In this document: positions 6,032 to 13,873 of the stretch, one piece after another
Position numbering within the stretch: the stretch's first letter is position 1
Layout of the letters: every line of letters starts with the position of its first letter
Source: Desulfobacteraceae bacterium
GTDB lineage: Bacteria; Desulfobacterota; Desulfobacteria; Desulfobacterales; Desulfobacteraceae
Direction of reading: 5' to 3'
DNA: 17,557 bases
Assembly: GCA_022712835.1 (NCBI GenBank)
Contig: JAFLJU010000500.1
Coordinates: 1-17,557 of the forward strand
Notes under the pieces: generated by a model
Told to the model about the DNA's origin: nothing
Database searches by the model: none
What the model saw: the letters and a program-made list of their open reading frames with translations, nothing else
Position numbers and translations under genes: made by a program

Positions 6032-7837
6032 ATGACTGCAATTATCGCTGATTTAAAAGATATTGAATTTGTTCTCTACGACCAATTTCAGGTCCATGAC
6101 CTGACAAAAAATGAACGTTACAAGGCCTTGAACCGCAAAAGCTTTGACATGATCATCGCTGAAGCCCGAAAACTTGCCATCAAGGAGATACTTCCAACCT
6201 TCAGCCTTGGCGATAAAGAAGGGGTTCATATAGAAGGCTCACAGGTAAAAGTGCCGGCCTGTTTTCACAAACCCTGCCAAATCCTTGTAGAAGATGGCTG
6301 GGGTGCCTTGTCAGAGGATGTCGAGAAAGGAGGACAGGGACTCCCCAACCTTGTGGCCCATGCCATTTCCGAATATCTTGTCGGTGCGAATTACTGCATC
6401 TGGAGCTATGTTAACTTTGGTCACGGAACCGGTAAAATGATTGATATTTACGGCTCAGAAATCCAGAAAAATTTATTTGTAGAAAAATTGTTCACCGGCG
6501 AATGGGGTGGCACGATGTTGCTGACAGAATCCCAGGCCGGATCAGACCTGAGTCTTCTTGAAACCACGGCTGTCAAAAATCCGGATGGCACGTATTCCCT
6601 TACCGGCAACAAGCTGTTCATCACCTCCGGTGATCATGATCTGTCCGAGAATATCATCCATCCGGTGCTTGCCCGGGTCGAGGGTGCTCCCGGAGGCACA
6701 CAGGGGATCTCCATCTTTATCGTTCCAAAATTCTGGGTCAACGAGGATGGCAGTCAGGGTGACCGCAATGACATTTTCTGTACCGGGGTCGAGGAAAAAA
6801 TGGGAATCCACGGAGGATCCACCTGCAGTATGTCACTTGGCAGCCAGGGAACTTGCCGTGGCCTGTTGCTGGGAGAGGAAAACAAAGGGCTCCAGATCAT
6901 GTTCCACATGATGAATGAAACCCGCCTTTTTACGGGTTTTCAAGCCTTCACCAATGCATCGGCCGCATACCTGTATGCCCTGGATTACGCAAAGCAGCGA
7001 ATCCAGGGACGAAGCTTGACCCGGAACAAAGACGGTGAACGTCCCCTGGTACCCATCATTGAACATCCGGATGTCCGTCGAATGCTGATTTCCATGCGAG
7101 CAAGGGTCGACGGCATGCGGAGCCTGATCTACTATGTCCAGTCACTTGTTGAAAAAAGCCGGCTGGCAGAATCCGATGAAAAGAAAGAAGACTATGAGGA
7201 CCTTGTTGATTTTTTGACCCCCGTTGTAAAGACCTATTGTGCCGAGCATGGCTTTAACGTCTGTATTGATGCCATCCAGGTTTTTGGTGGTGCAGGCTAT
7301 ACCCGAGACTACCCGGTTGAGCAGCTGGCAAGAGATTGCAAAATAACTTCCATCTATGAAGGAACTAGCGGCATCCAGGCCCTGGACCTGGTCGGAAGAA
7401 AACTGGGCATGAAAGACGGAGCTGTGTTTGGTCTTGTCATGGCGGCCATACGACAGCGCACGTCAATTGCCGGGAAAAATTCGGAACTCAGTGCTCTGGC
7501 CGAAAAGGTTGATGCTGTTACCGACGCTCTGGAAGTTGCCGTGAACTCCCTGAAGTCCAGAAAAAAGACCGATATGAGCGGGGCGTTTGCCCGGTCACAC
7601 ACCATGCTGGATGCCACAGGAGATGTGGTCTTGGCCTGGATGCATTTGTGGCGAAGCCAAGTGGCCCTTGAAAAACTGGAAACCCAAGGCGAAAAGACAC
7701 GTATTTTCCTGATCGGGATTGTTAAAACTGCCGAGTTTTTCATTGACAATGTCCTGCCCGTGACTCTGGGAAAACTGGATAGCATTGTCCATGGCAGCAG
7801 CGCTGCCGTGGAAATCGACACCCGGGCCTTTGGATAA
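6032..7837 (+). CDS. Long-form acyl-CoA dehydrogenase (about 600 residues)
   Basis: This FAD enzyme of 601 residues should introduce a 2,3 double bond into an acyl-CoA, passing electrons to ETF. FAD- and substrate-binding segments include MLLTESQAGSDL and LTGNKLFITSGDHD. The catalytic base is E443 in SIYEGTSGIQALDLVGRK, preceded by the usual IDAIQVFGGAGYTRDYPVEQLARD. It is longer than the 380-residue family norm because of N- and C-terminal extensions, as in DmdC-type dehydrogenases. I chose ATG 6032, preceded by GAGG (6022-6025), over the in-frame TTG at 6020. In this operon butyryl-CoA to crotonyl-CoA is a reasonable reaction, but the substrate is inferred. 4-Hydroxybutyrate breakdown by AbfD does not itself need this step. 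No etfAB is present in the window. Confidence 0.9.
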   Translation: MTAIIADLKDIEFVLYDQFQVHDLTKNERYKALNRKSFDMIIAEARKLAIKEILPTFSLGDKEGVHIEGSQVKVPACFHKPCQILVEDGWGALSEDVEKGGQGLPNLVAHAISEYLVGANYCIWSYVNFGHGTGKMIDIYGSEIQKNLFVEKLFTGEWGGTMLLTESQAGSDLSLLETTAVKNPDGTYSLTGNKLFITSGDHDLSENIIHPVLARVEGAPGGTQGISIFIVPKFWVNEDGSQGDRNDIFCTGVEEKMGIHGGSTCSMSLGSQGTCRGLLLGEENKGLQIMFHMMNETRLFTGFQAFTNASAAYLYALDYAKQRIQGRSLTRNKDGERPLVPIIEHPDVRRMLISMRARVDGMRSLIYYVQSLVEKSRLAESDEKKEDYEDLVDFLTPVVKTYCAEHGFNVCIDAIQVFGGAGYTRDYPVEQLARDCKITSIYEGTSGIQALDLVGRKLGMKDGAVFGLVMAAIRQRTSIAGKNSELSALAEKVDAVTDALEVAVNSLKSRKKTDMSGAFARSHTMLDATGDVVLAWMHLWRSQVALEKLETQGEKTRIFLIGIVKTAEFFIDNVLPVTLGKLDSIVHGSSAAVEIDTRAFG

Positions 7838-7865
7838 AAACCCCTGAATGGTGGTACAGATTTTG

Positions 7866-7882
7866 GGAACCTCAAAGGTTCC
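7866..7882 (+). repeat. Small perfect stem-loop before the first CoA-transferase
   Basis: GGAACCT (7866-7872) and AGGTTCC (7876-7882) are perfect complements around a 3-base loop. It lies in the 75-base gap between the acyl-CoA dehydrogenase and the CoA-transferase, 18 bases before the ribosome site. With no T-run it is not a terminator; it might mark an RNA-processing point or be incidental. Confidence 0.4.
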
Positions 7883-7912
7883 GTGACATTGAGAATATTT
7901 GGAGGAAGGCGG

Positions 7913-9214
7913 ATGGACTGGAAAGCTTATTATGGCAATCGATGTGTAGATCCAATTGCAGCAGTGGAACACGTAAAATCAGGGGACCGGTTGGTTGCGG
8001 CCAATTTTGGAGGAACGCCTGAGGGCCTCCTTGATGCCCTAGTGACAAGGGCTGATGATCTCAAAGATGTGGAAATCGTTCATATGGTGTCCATGGGGAA
8101 ATGTGAATACATGAACCCTGATTATTCAGCATCATTCCGGCACAATGCCCTGTTTGCAGGTGCCAGCAGCCGTCAGTGCATATGGGAAGGCCGCGGTGAT
8201 TACACGCCTTGTTTCTTTCATGAGATTCCAAGCATGTTCAGGCAAGGGATAATGCCGGTGGATGTAGCCCTTGTAACAGCCTCACCGCCGGACAGGATGG
8301 GGAATGTCAGCCTTGGCATTGCCGTGGACTATTCTATACAGGCCTGCCTGAGCGCAAAAACAGTCATTGCTGAAATAACCGAATATATGCCGTTTACTAA
8401 TGGCTTATCCACCCTGCACGTCAGCCAGATCGATTATTTTGCCAAGACTGACCGCCCTTTGATGACGCTTGATCCTCCCCACATCGGCCCGGTTGAAAAG
8501 GATATCGGCGCCCACATTGCTTCTTTAATAAGGGATGGAGACTGCCTGCAGCTGGGCATTGGTGCTATTCCCGATGCGGTGCTGGGGTTTCTTGGTGAAA
8601 AAAATGATCTTGGAATCCACTCTGAAATGATATCCGACGGGGTTGCGGAACTGGTTGAAAAAGGTGTGGTGACCTGCCGCCGGAAAACACTCCATCCTGG
8701 CAAAGTCGTCATTGCATTTGCCATGGGCACTGCTGAATTTTACCGATGGTTGGGGCACAACTCAATGGTAGAGGTTTACCCAGTGGACTATGTCAACGAT
8801 CCCTTTGTCGTCGCCCAGAATCACAACCAGATATCAATCAACTCAGCACTGAGTGTGGACCTGCTCGGGCAGGTTTCTGCAGACATGTTGGGGCCCCGAC
8901 AATTTAGCGGAATAGGAGGACAGGTTGATTTTGTCCGTGGAGTCAGACGGGCCCCCGGGGGGCGGAGTATCATCGCTCTGCCCGCCACGGCAGCCAAAGA
9001 CAGTGCCTCCAGGATCGTTGCCGCCCTGGAGCCAGGTCAGGCAGTCTCCACGTCACGCAACGACGTTGATTATGTGGTAACTGAATTCGGTATTGCTCAT
9101 CTGACTGGAAAAACAGTCGCTGCAAGGGCTGAAGCCCTTATTAATATTACCGCCCCAAAATTTCGGGATGAACTCAGGGAGATGGGACGGCACCTTTTCA
9201 ACTGGATGAACTGA
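7913..9214 (+). CDS. abfT: 4-hydroxybutyrate-type CoA-transferase (first copy)
   Basis: This 433-residue enzyme activates a short acid by taking CoA from acetyl-CoA or a similar donor. It is alignable throughout with Clostridium aminobutyricum 4-hydroxybutyrate CoA-transferase as I recall it (438 residues), including MDWKxxY at the start, LQLGIGAIPDAVL, GIHSEMISDG and FSGIGGQVDFVRG. E238 in HSEMISDG falls exactly where that enzyme has its catalytic glutamate, which forms the glutamyl-CoA thioester. ATG 7913 is chosen because GGAGG (7901-7905) is seven bases upstream; an upstream in-frame GTG at 7883 lacks a site. The true acid could be 4-hydroxybutyrate, butyrate or both, since the family is permissive. 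It is cytoplasmic. A paralogue with the same key residues lies at 16142-17464. Confidence 0.9.
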   Translation: MDWKAYYGNRCVDPIAAVEHVKSGDRLVAANFGGTPEGLLDALVTRADDLKDVEIVHMVSMGKCEYMNPDYSASFRHNALFAGASSRQCIWEGRGDYTPCFFHEIPSMFRQGIMPVDVALVTASPPDRMGNVSLGIAVDYSIQACLSAKTVIAEITEYMPFTNGLSTLHVSQIDYFAKTDRPLMTLDPPHIGPVEKDIGAHIASLIRDGDCLQLGIGAIPDAVLGFLGEKNDLGIHSEMISDGVAELVEKGVVTCRRKTLHPGKVVIAFAMGTAEFYRWLGHNSMVEVYPVDYVNDPFVVAQNHNQISINSALSVDLLGQVSADMLGPRQFSGIGGQVDFVRGVRRAPGGRSIIALPATAAKDSASRIVAALEPGQAVSTSRNDVDYVVTEFGIAHLTGKTVAARAEALINITAPKFRDELREMGRHLFNWMN

Positions 9215-9252
9215 GGTTAAACTTAAAATTGAACTCATAAGGAGAAAAAAAA

Positions 9253-10119
9253 ATGACAACGATTCAAAAAATATGCGTGGTGGGTGCCGGTAACATGGGG
9301 CATCAAATCTCAATGCAGTTCGCACGCCACGGGTTTGAGGTTGCCTGCAGCGATACCAGCAAAGACGCTTTGGACAAGGCCGAGGCCTTTGCCATAAAAT
9401 GGGTCCGCAAACAGGTGGACAAATCCAAGATGACCCAGGAGCAGGCTGACCAGATGCACAATCACCTGCGCTTTACCACCAACCTTACAGATGCCGCCCA
9501 AGATGCGGATCTGGTGGTTGAGGCCATCATTGAGTCTTTGGAAATAAAACGGTCCCTGTTCAGGGAACTGGATCGGATCTGCCCGGATCATACAATCCTG
9601 GCAACCAACAGCTCTTACCTCGTCAGTTCCAGGATTGCCACTGCCACCCAAAGACCCGACAAGGTCCTGAACCTTCATTTCTTCAACCCGGCCCTGATCA
9701 TGAAACTTGTAGAGGTGGTCCAGGGCAGCCATGTTTCCGATGAAACCGTATCATCGGTCATGGACGTGGTCAAGGCCATCAACAAAGTGCCAACCCTGGT
9801 TAAAAAAGAGATTTACGGGTTTGTCGCCAACCGGATTTTCAGCGCCATCACACGGGAAGCCTGTCACCTTCTGGAACGAGGGGTGGCAAGCATTGAAGAT
9901 ATCGACAATGCCATTCGGAACGGTCTGGGCCATCCCCTGGGACCCTTCCAGCTCCTTGACCTGACCGGTATAGATCTTGAGTACAAGGTCCTCATGGAAC
10001 GGTTCGCTGAAACCGGCGACCATCGTGACAAACCCGGGCCCGCTATTGTTGAGCCCCATTCTCTTGGTCGTTTCGGACGGAAATCCGGCAGGGGTTTTTA
10101 CGATTATGGAGAGAAATGA
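9253..10119 (+). CDS. hbd: 3-hydroxybutyryl-CoA dehydrogenase
   Basis: The product oxidises 3-hydroxybutyryl-CoA to acetoacetyl-CoA with NAD+. Its 288 residues match the single-function bacterial enzyme. The N-terminal Rossmann motif GAGNMGHQI is followed by the acidic residue in VACSDTS that favours NAD over NADP. The catalytic pair is H142 in NLHFFNPALIMKLVEVV and E154, twelve residues later. TNSSYL and GFVANRIF are the other conserved substrate and fold motifs. It has AAGGAG about eight bases before ATG and sits 38 bases after the CoA-transferase. Its final codons overlap an alternative start of the hydratase gene, showing tight coupling. Confidence 0.94.
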   Translation: MTTIQKICVVGAGNMGHQISMQFARHGFEVACSDTSKDALDKAEAFAIKWVRKQVDKSKMTQEQADQMHNHLRFTTNLTDAAQDADLVVEAIIESLEIKRSLFRELDRICPDHTILATNSSYLVSSRIATATQRPDKVLNLHFFNPALIMKLVEVVQGSHVSDETVSSVMDVVKAINKVPTLVKKEIYGFVANRIFSAITREACHLLERGVASIEDIDNAIRNGLGHPLGPFQLLDLTGIDLEYKVLMERFAETGDHRDKPGPAIVEPHSLGRFGRKSGRGFYDYGEK

Positions 10120-10120
10120 T

Positions 10121-10891
10121 ATGGTCTATGAAACGCTTACATTTTCACAAAGCAACGGGATAACAGCGATCGGGCTCAACCGCCCAAAAGTACTGAACGC
10201 TCTTAATCTGAACCTTATACGTGAACTTGAAAATGCCATTGCTACGGTGGCCGGGTCCGGTGACACTCGGGCACTTATTCTCTTTGGTGAGGGCAGCCAT
10301 TTTGCAGCAGGTGCGGATATTGCCGAGATGACAGACCTTAACCCGGCCGGTGCGGCTCAATTCAGCTTTACCCCGGTGTTCAATGCCCTGGCAGCACTTT
10401 CCATGCCCGTCATCGCAGCCATTGATGGGTATGCCCTTGGTGGTGGTCTTGAACTGGCCCTGGCATGTGACATCAGGATCTGTACCTCATCTGCAAAATT
10501 CGGCCTTCCGGAAGTTACGGTGGGCGTTTTCCCCGGAGCCGGAGGAACCCAGAGGCTTCCCCGGTTGATCGGACCGGGAAGGGCTGCGGAACTGATTTTT
10601 ACCGGCAGGATTATCGATGCGAAAACAGCATTAGAATGGGGCATATGCAGCCACCTGGTCGAAAGCGATGTCAAGGTCGCCGGAATGGACCTGGCAGGTA
10701 AGATTGCAATGGGTCCGCCCCTGGCCATTGCTGCAGCCAAATCAGCCATGAAAGCCGGCCAGGAAGATGGATTCTCATCGGGCTTGACCCAGGAATCCAA
10801 ACTCTGGGCAGGATTGTTTGCATCCCATGATCAGAAAGAGGGGATGGCGGCTTTTCTGGACAAACGAAAACCTGTATTTAACGGAAACTAA
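10121..10891 (+). CDS. crt: Enoyl-CoA hydratase / crotonase
   Basis: This crotonase-family enzyme of 256 residues adds water to crotonyl-CoA to give 3-hydroxybutyryl-CoA. Both catalytic glutamates are present: E111 in ALGGGLELALACD and E131 in FGLPEVTVGVFPGAGG. The oxyanion-hole segment HFAAGADIAEM and the C-terminal DQKEGMAAFLDKRKP are typical. I chose ATG 10121, just after the dehydrogenase stop and with GGAGAG (10108-10113) seven bases upstream. An in-frame ATG at 10106 overlaps that stop and is a less likely start. A decayed relative of this gene lies at about 15186-15553. Confidence 0.92.
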   Translation: MVYETLTFSQSNGITAIGLNRPKVLNALNLNLIRELENAIATVAGSGDTRALILFGEGSHFAAGADIAEMTDLNPAGAAQFSFTPVFNALAALSMPVIAAIDGYALGGGLELALACDIRICTSSAKFGLPEVTVGVFPGAGGTQRLPRLIGPGRAAELIFTGRIIDAKTALEWGICSHLVESDVKVAGMDLAGKIAMGPPLAIAAAKSAMKAGQEDGFSSGLTQESKLWAGLFASHDQKEGMAAFLDKRKPVFNGN

Positions 10892-10903
10892 GGAGATAGG
10901 ATC

Positions 10904-12085
10904 ATGAACAACGTTGTTATCGCAGCCGCATGCAGAACGGCCATTGGAAAATTTCACGGCGGATTCCGAAATGCCGGCGCACTTGAACTGACCGTTCCGA
11001 TCATGCAGGAACTGCTGAAAAGGGCTAATATTCCAGGACAAATTGTGGATGATGTCCTCTGGGGATGCAATTACCAGAAAACCTTCCGGGAGAACAATCT
11101 GGCCCGCGTCGCTGCTATCAAGGCTGGATACCCCGTAACCGTGCCAGGGATGACCCTCCACCGGAATTGTACGTCATCCATGTCCGCAATCCAGATGGCC
11201 TATTACCAGATCCGCTGCAACGAAGCGGATGTCATCGTAGCCGGAGGAACAGACAGCATGACCAACGCCCAGTATACAACCGAGAGAGTACGCCACGGAA
11301 CGCGCTTCGGCCATACTGAACTTAGGGATTCCATGTGGGATTCCCTCACTGAGCTGGGCATCGGACCGGCAATGGGAATCACTGCTGAAAATCTGGCAGA
11401 CCAGTACAGCATTGACCGTGAAGCGCAGGACCAATTGTCACTGACCAGCAACGAGAGAGCCATTGCAGCCATTGACAGCGGCAGGTTCAAAGATGAAATC
11501 GTACCCGTGGAAGTCCGTAACGGCAAATCCAAAGTAGTGGTGGATACGGATGAGCATCCTCGACGGGGAACCACCCTGGACAGTCTGTCCCGCCTCAAAC
11601 CCAGCTTTAAAGAATCGGGTACGGTCACTGCAGGAAATGCTTCCGGTATCAATGATGGCTCAGCAGGGGTGGTATTGATGTCTGAAAACAAGGCAAAAGA
11701 GCTGGGAGTAAACGTGCTTGGCCGGATCATTTCGACCGCAACCGCCGGCGTGGATCCTGAAATCATGGGAATCGGACCGGTCCCGGCAACGGAAAAAGCC
11801 CTTGAAAAAGCCGGCCTGAAATTGTCGGATATTGACTTGATTGAAGTCAATGAAGCCTTTGCCGCCCAGTATCTGGCGTGTGAGAAAGGCCTTGGGCTGA
11901 ACCGGGAAATCACAAATGTCAATGGCAGCGGTATCGGCCTTGGGCATCCCGTTGGCGCCAGCGGTGCCAGGATTGTCACCACACTGCTCTATGAGATGAA
12001 GCGGCGCTCGGTTCGCAGGGGTCTTGCTACCCTTTGCGCAGGCGGGGGAATGGGTACGGCCCTTGTGGTTGAATCCGACCTTTAA
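10904..12085 (+). CDS. thl: Acetyl-CoA acetyltransferase (thiolase)
   Basis: This 393-residue thiolase cleaves acetoacetyl-CoA with CoA to two acetyl-CoA, the last step of the pathway. The nucleophile is C89 in HRNCTSSM. The other catalytic residues are H348 in GLGHPVGASGAR and C378 in TLCAGGGMG; the NEAF motif (VNEAFAAQYL) is present. AAGGAG overlaps the stop of the hydratase and stands eight bases before the ATG, so the two genes are translationally linked. Length and motifs are complete. A broken relative at 15565-16020 keeps the first third of this protein. Confidence 0.94.
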   Translation: MNNVVIAAACRTAIGKFHGGFRNAGALELTVPIMQELLKRANIPGQIVDDVLWGCNYQKTFRENNLARVAAIKAGYPVTVPGMTLHRNCTSSMSAIQMAYYQIRCNEADVIVAGGTDSMTNAQYTTERVRHGTRFGHTELRDSMWDSLTELGIGPAMGITAENLADQYSIDREAQDQLSLTSNERAIAAIDSGRFKDEIVPVEVRNGKSKVVVDTDEHPRRGTTLDSLSRLKPSFKESGTVTAGNASGINDGSAGVVLMSENKAKELGVNVLGRIISTATAGVDPEIMGIGPVPATEKALEKAGLKLSDIDLIEVNEAFAAQYLACEKGLGLNREITNVNGSGIGLGHPVGASGARIVTTLLYEMKRRSVRRGLATLCAGGGMGTALVVESDL

Positions 12086-12120
12086 CAAGGATATTCTGAA
12101 AAACAGGAGAGATCAACCGA

Positions 12121-13596
12121 ATGAAAACAGCACAGGAATACATAGAGAGTTTACGAAAATTAAATCTCAAGGTTTACATGTTCGGCAAGCAGATTGAGAA
12201 TGTGGTGGATGACCCTATTATCCGCCCTTCCATGAATGCCGTGGCCATGACATATGCGATGGCCCATCACCCGGATTATGAAGACCTCATGACCGCCACA
12301 TCCCACATCAGCGGCAAAAAAATCAACCGGTTCTGCCATATTCACCAGACCACTGAAGATCTCGTTAAAAAAACGGAAATGGGACGATTCATGGGGTCAA
12401 TGACCGGCAGTTGTTTCCAGCGTTGTGTTGGAATGGATGCCTTGAATGCATTGTCCATGACGACCTTTGACATTGATGCCGCACACAAAACAGATTACAA
12501 TCAAAGATTTCTGAAGTATCTTTCTTATGTCCAGGAAAACGATCTGGTCTGTGACGGAGCCATGACCGACCCCAAGGGGAATCGGTCCCTGCCCCCCCAT
12601 AAGCAGGCCGACCCTGACATGTTTTTAAGGGTTGTCCGTGAAGAAAAAGACGGTATCGTCGTCCGGGGGGCAAAGGCTCACCAAACTGGAGCGGTGAACG
12701 CCCATGAAATTATTGTCATGCCCACCATTTCCCTTGGGGAGAAAGACAAAGATTTTGCCCTTTCCTTTGCCCTGCCAAGTGACACTGATGGTATTACATA
12801 TATCATGGGACGCCAATCCTGCGACACCAGAAAACTGGAAAAAGGCAAAATAGACTGCGGCAACCGATTTTTCGGCGGCCATGAGGCTCTGGTTGTATTT
12901 GATGATGTCTTTGTCCCCTGGGATCGTATTTTTATGTGCCGGGAATATGAATTCGCAGGACAGCTGGTGGAACAATTCGCATCTTACCACCGTCAAAGCT
13001 ACGCCTGTAAATCAGGGGTCGGTGATGTGCTCATCGGAGCGACACAGACAATTGCCGAATACAATGGCGTACAAAAAGCCTCCCATGTCAAAGATAAGAT
13101 TATTGAAATGAACCATCTCAATGAAACCCTTTATGCCGGTTCTCTGGCCTGCGCCTGCAAAGGGGTAAAAGAAAAGAGCGGCACCTGTTTTGTCAACACG
13201 CTTCTTGCCAATGTCTGCAAACAGAATGTGACCAGATTCCCGTATGAAATCGCTCGGTTGGCTCAGGATATTGCCGGCGGACTGCTGGTCACCATGCCAT
13301 CTGAGGAAGATTTTCAATCAGACCAGGTGGGACCATGGCTTAAGAAATATTACAAGGGCGACGATTCGGTTTCCACAGAGGATAGAAGAAAGATTCTGAG
13401 ATTGATTGAAAACATCTGCTTCGGTACGGCAGCGGTCGGATACCTGACCGAATCCATGCATGGTGCAGGGTCGCCACAGGCGCAGCGGATAATGATATCC
13501 CGCCTGGTCGACATGACAAAAAAACAGGCCCTGGCCAAAAAATTGTGCGGAATTTCCGGACAGCCTGAAGACGAAGCCACACTGTTACCGCTATAA
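12121..13596 (+). CDS. abfD: 4-hydroxybutyryl-CoA dehydratase / vinylacetyl-CoA isomerase
   Basis: This 491-residue flavin/[4Fe-4S] enzyme removes water from 4-hydroxybutyryl-CoA to give crotonyl-CoA through a ketyl-radical mechanism, and isomerises vinylacetyl-CoA. Long stretches agree with Clostridium aminobutyricum AbfD as I recall it: the N-terminal QEYIESLRKLN...VYMFG, CFQRCVGMDA, VRGAKAHQTG and TESMHGAGSPQAQRIMI. Fe-S ligands correspond to C98 and C102 plus H290 and C296. In the clostridial enzyme the last two are H292 and C299, seven residues apart; here they are six apart (HRQSYAC against HRQSYGGC). Y294 and K297, equivalents of active-site residues, are kept. It is a homologue of 4-hydroxyphenylacetate hydroxylases, but the paired cysteines argue for the dehydratase. 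It is the last gene of the operon, followed by a terminator. Confidence 0.92.
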   Translation: MKTAQEYIESLRKLNLKVYMFGKQIENVVDDPIIRPSMNAVAMTYAMAHHPDYEDLMTATSHISGKKINRFCHIHQTTEDLVKKTEMGRFMGSMTGSCFQRCVGMDALNALSMTTFDIDAAHKTDYNQRFLKYLSYVQENDLVCDGAMTDPKGNRSLPPHKQADPDMFLRVVREEKDGIVVRGAKAHQTGAVNAHEIIVMPTISLGEKDKDFALSFALPSDTDGITYIMGRQSCDTRKLEKGKIDCGNRFFGGHEALVVFDDVFVPWDRIFMCREYEFAGQLVEQFASYHRQSYACKSGVGDVLIGATQTIAEYNGVQKASHVKDKIIEMNHLNETLYAGSLACACKGVKEKSGTCFVNTLLANVCKQNVTRFPYEIARLAQDIAGGLLVTMPSEEDFQSDQVGPWLKKYYKGDDSVSTEDRRKILRLIENICFGTAAVGYLTESMHGAGSPQAQRIMISRLVDMTKKQALAKKLCGISGQPEDEATLLPL

Positions 13597-13624
13597 TCCA
13601 GTGAATAATCTGTAATTGCAATAG

Positions 13625-13659
13625 GAAGAAGAGGCCTCGTTACAAAGGCTTCTTCTTTT
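13625..13659 (+). terminator. Probable intrinsic terminator of the catabolic operon
   Basis: GAAGAAG (13625-13631) pairs with CTTCTTC (13649-13655). Inside it CCT (13635-13637) pairs with AGG (13646-13648), leaving a 3-base bulge and an 8-base loop. TTTT follows at 13656-13659. The position, 28 bases after the dehydratase stop codon, fits the end of the operon. The bulge and short T-run make it moderately strong. Confidence 0.65.
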
Positions 13660-13873
13660 GCTTCTGAAGAGTAACGGCCGGTAGTGTCAAATATCTAAAA
13701 AAATAAGGGCATGGCTCATTTCCTGTCAACAAAACCATACGCTTAGGGACCGTTAACATAGCATATGAGAAAACAGGACCGGGCAAAGATGGGATGCCAC
13801 AAAACAAATATTATGGCAGACATATAAACTCTATCTGAGCAAAGCAACTTACTAAATAGGGTATAAGAAAAAA
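13660..13873 (+). promoter_or_regulatory. Upstream region of the MFS gene, no clear promoter seen
   Basis: This gap between the terminator and the MFS start must hold the promoter of the second gene group. I found no GG-N10-GC pair of sigma-54 type; the nearest candidate, TGGCTC around 13714, lacks a proper -12 GC. No copy of the 2151-2174 palindrome is present. The second group is therefore probably not under the same direct control as the first. Confidence 0.35.

Noticed and set aside
9977..10120. Longer enoyl-CoA hydratase start inside the dehydrogenase gene.
   Set aside because: The extra residues do not belong to the crotonase family, and ATG 10121 has a proper ribosome site and gives the normal length.
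13710..13730. CATGGCTCATTTCCTGTC before the MFS gene as a sigma-54 promoter.
   Set aside because: Only part of the -24 block fits, the -12 element has GT rather than GC, and no enhancer palindrome is nearby.
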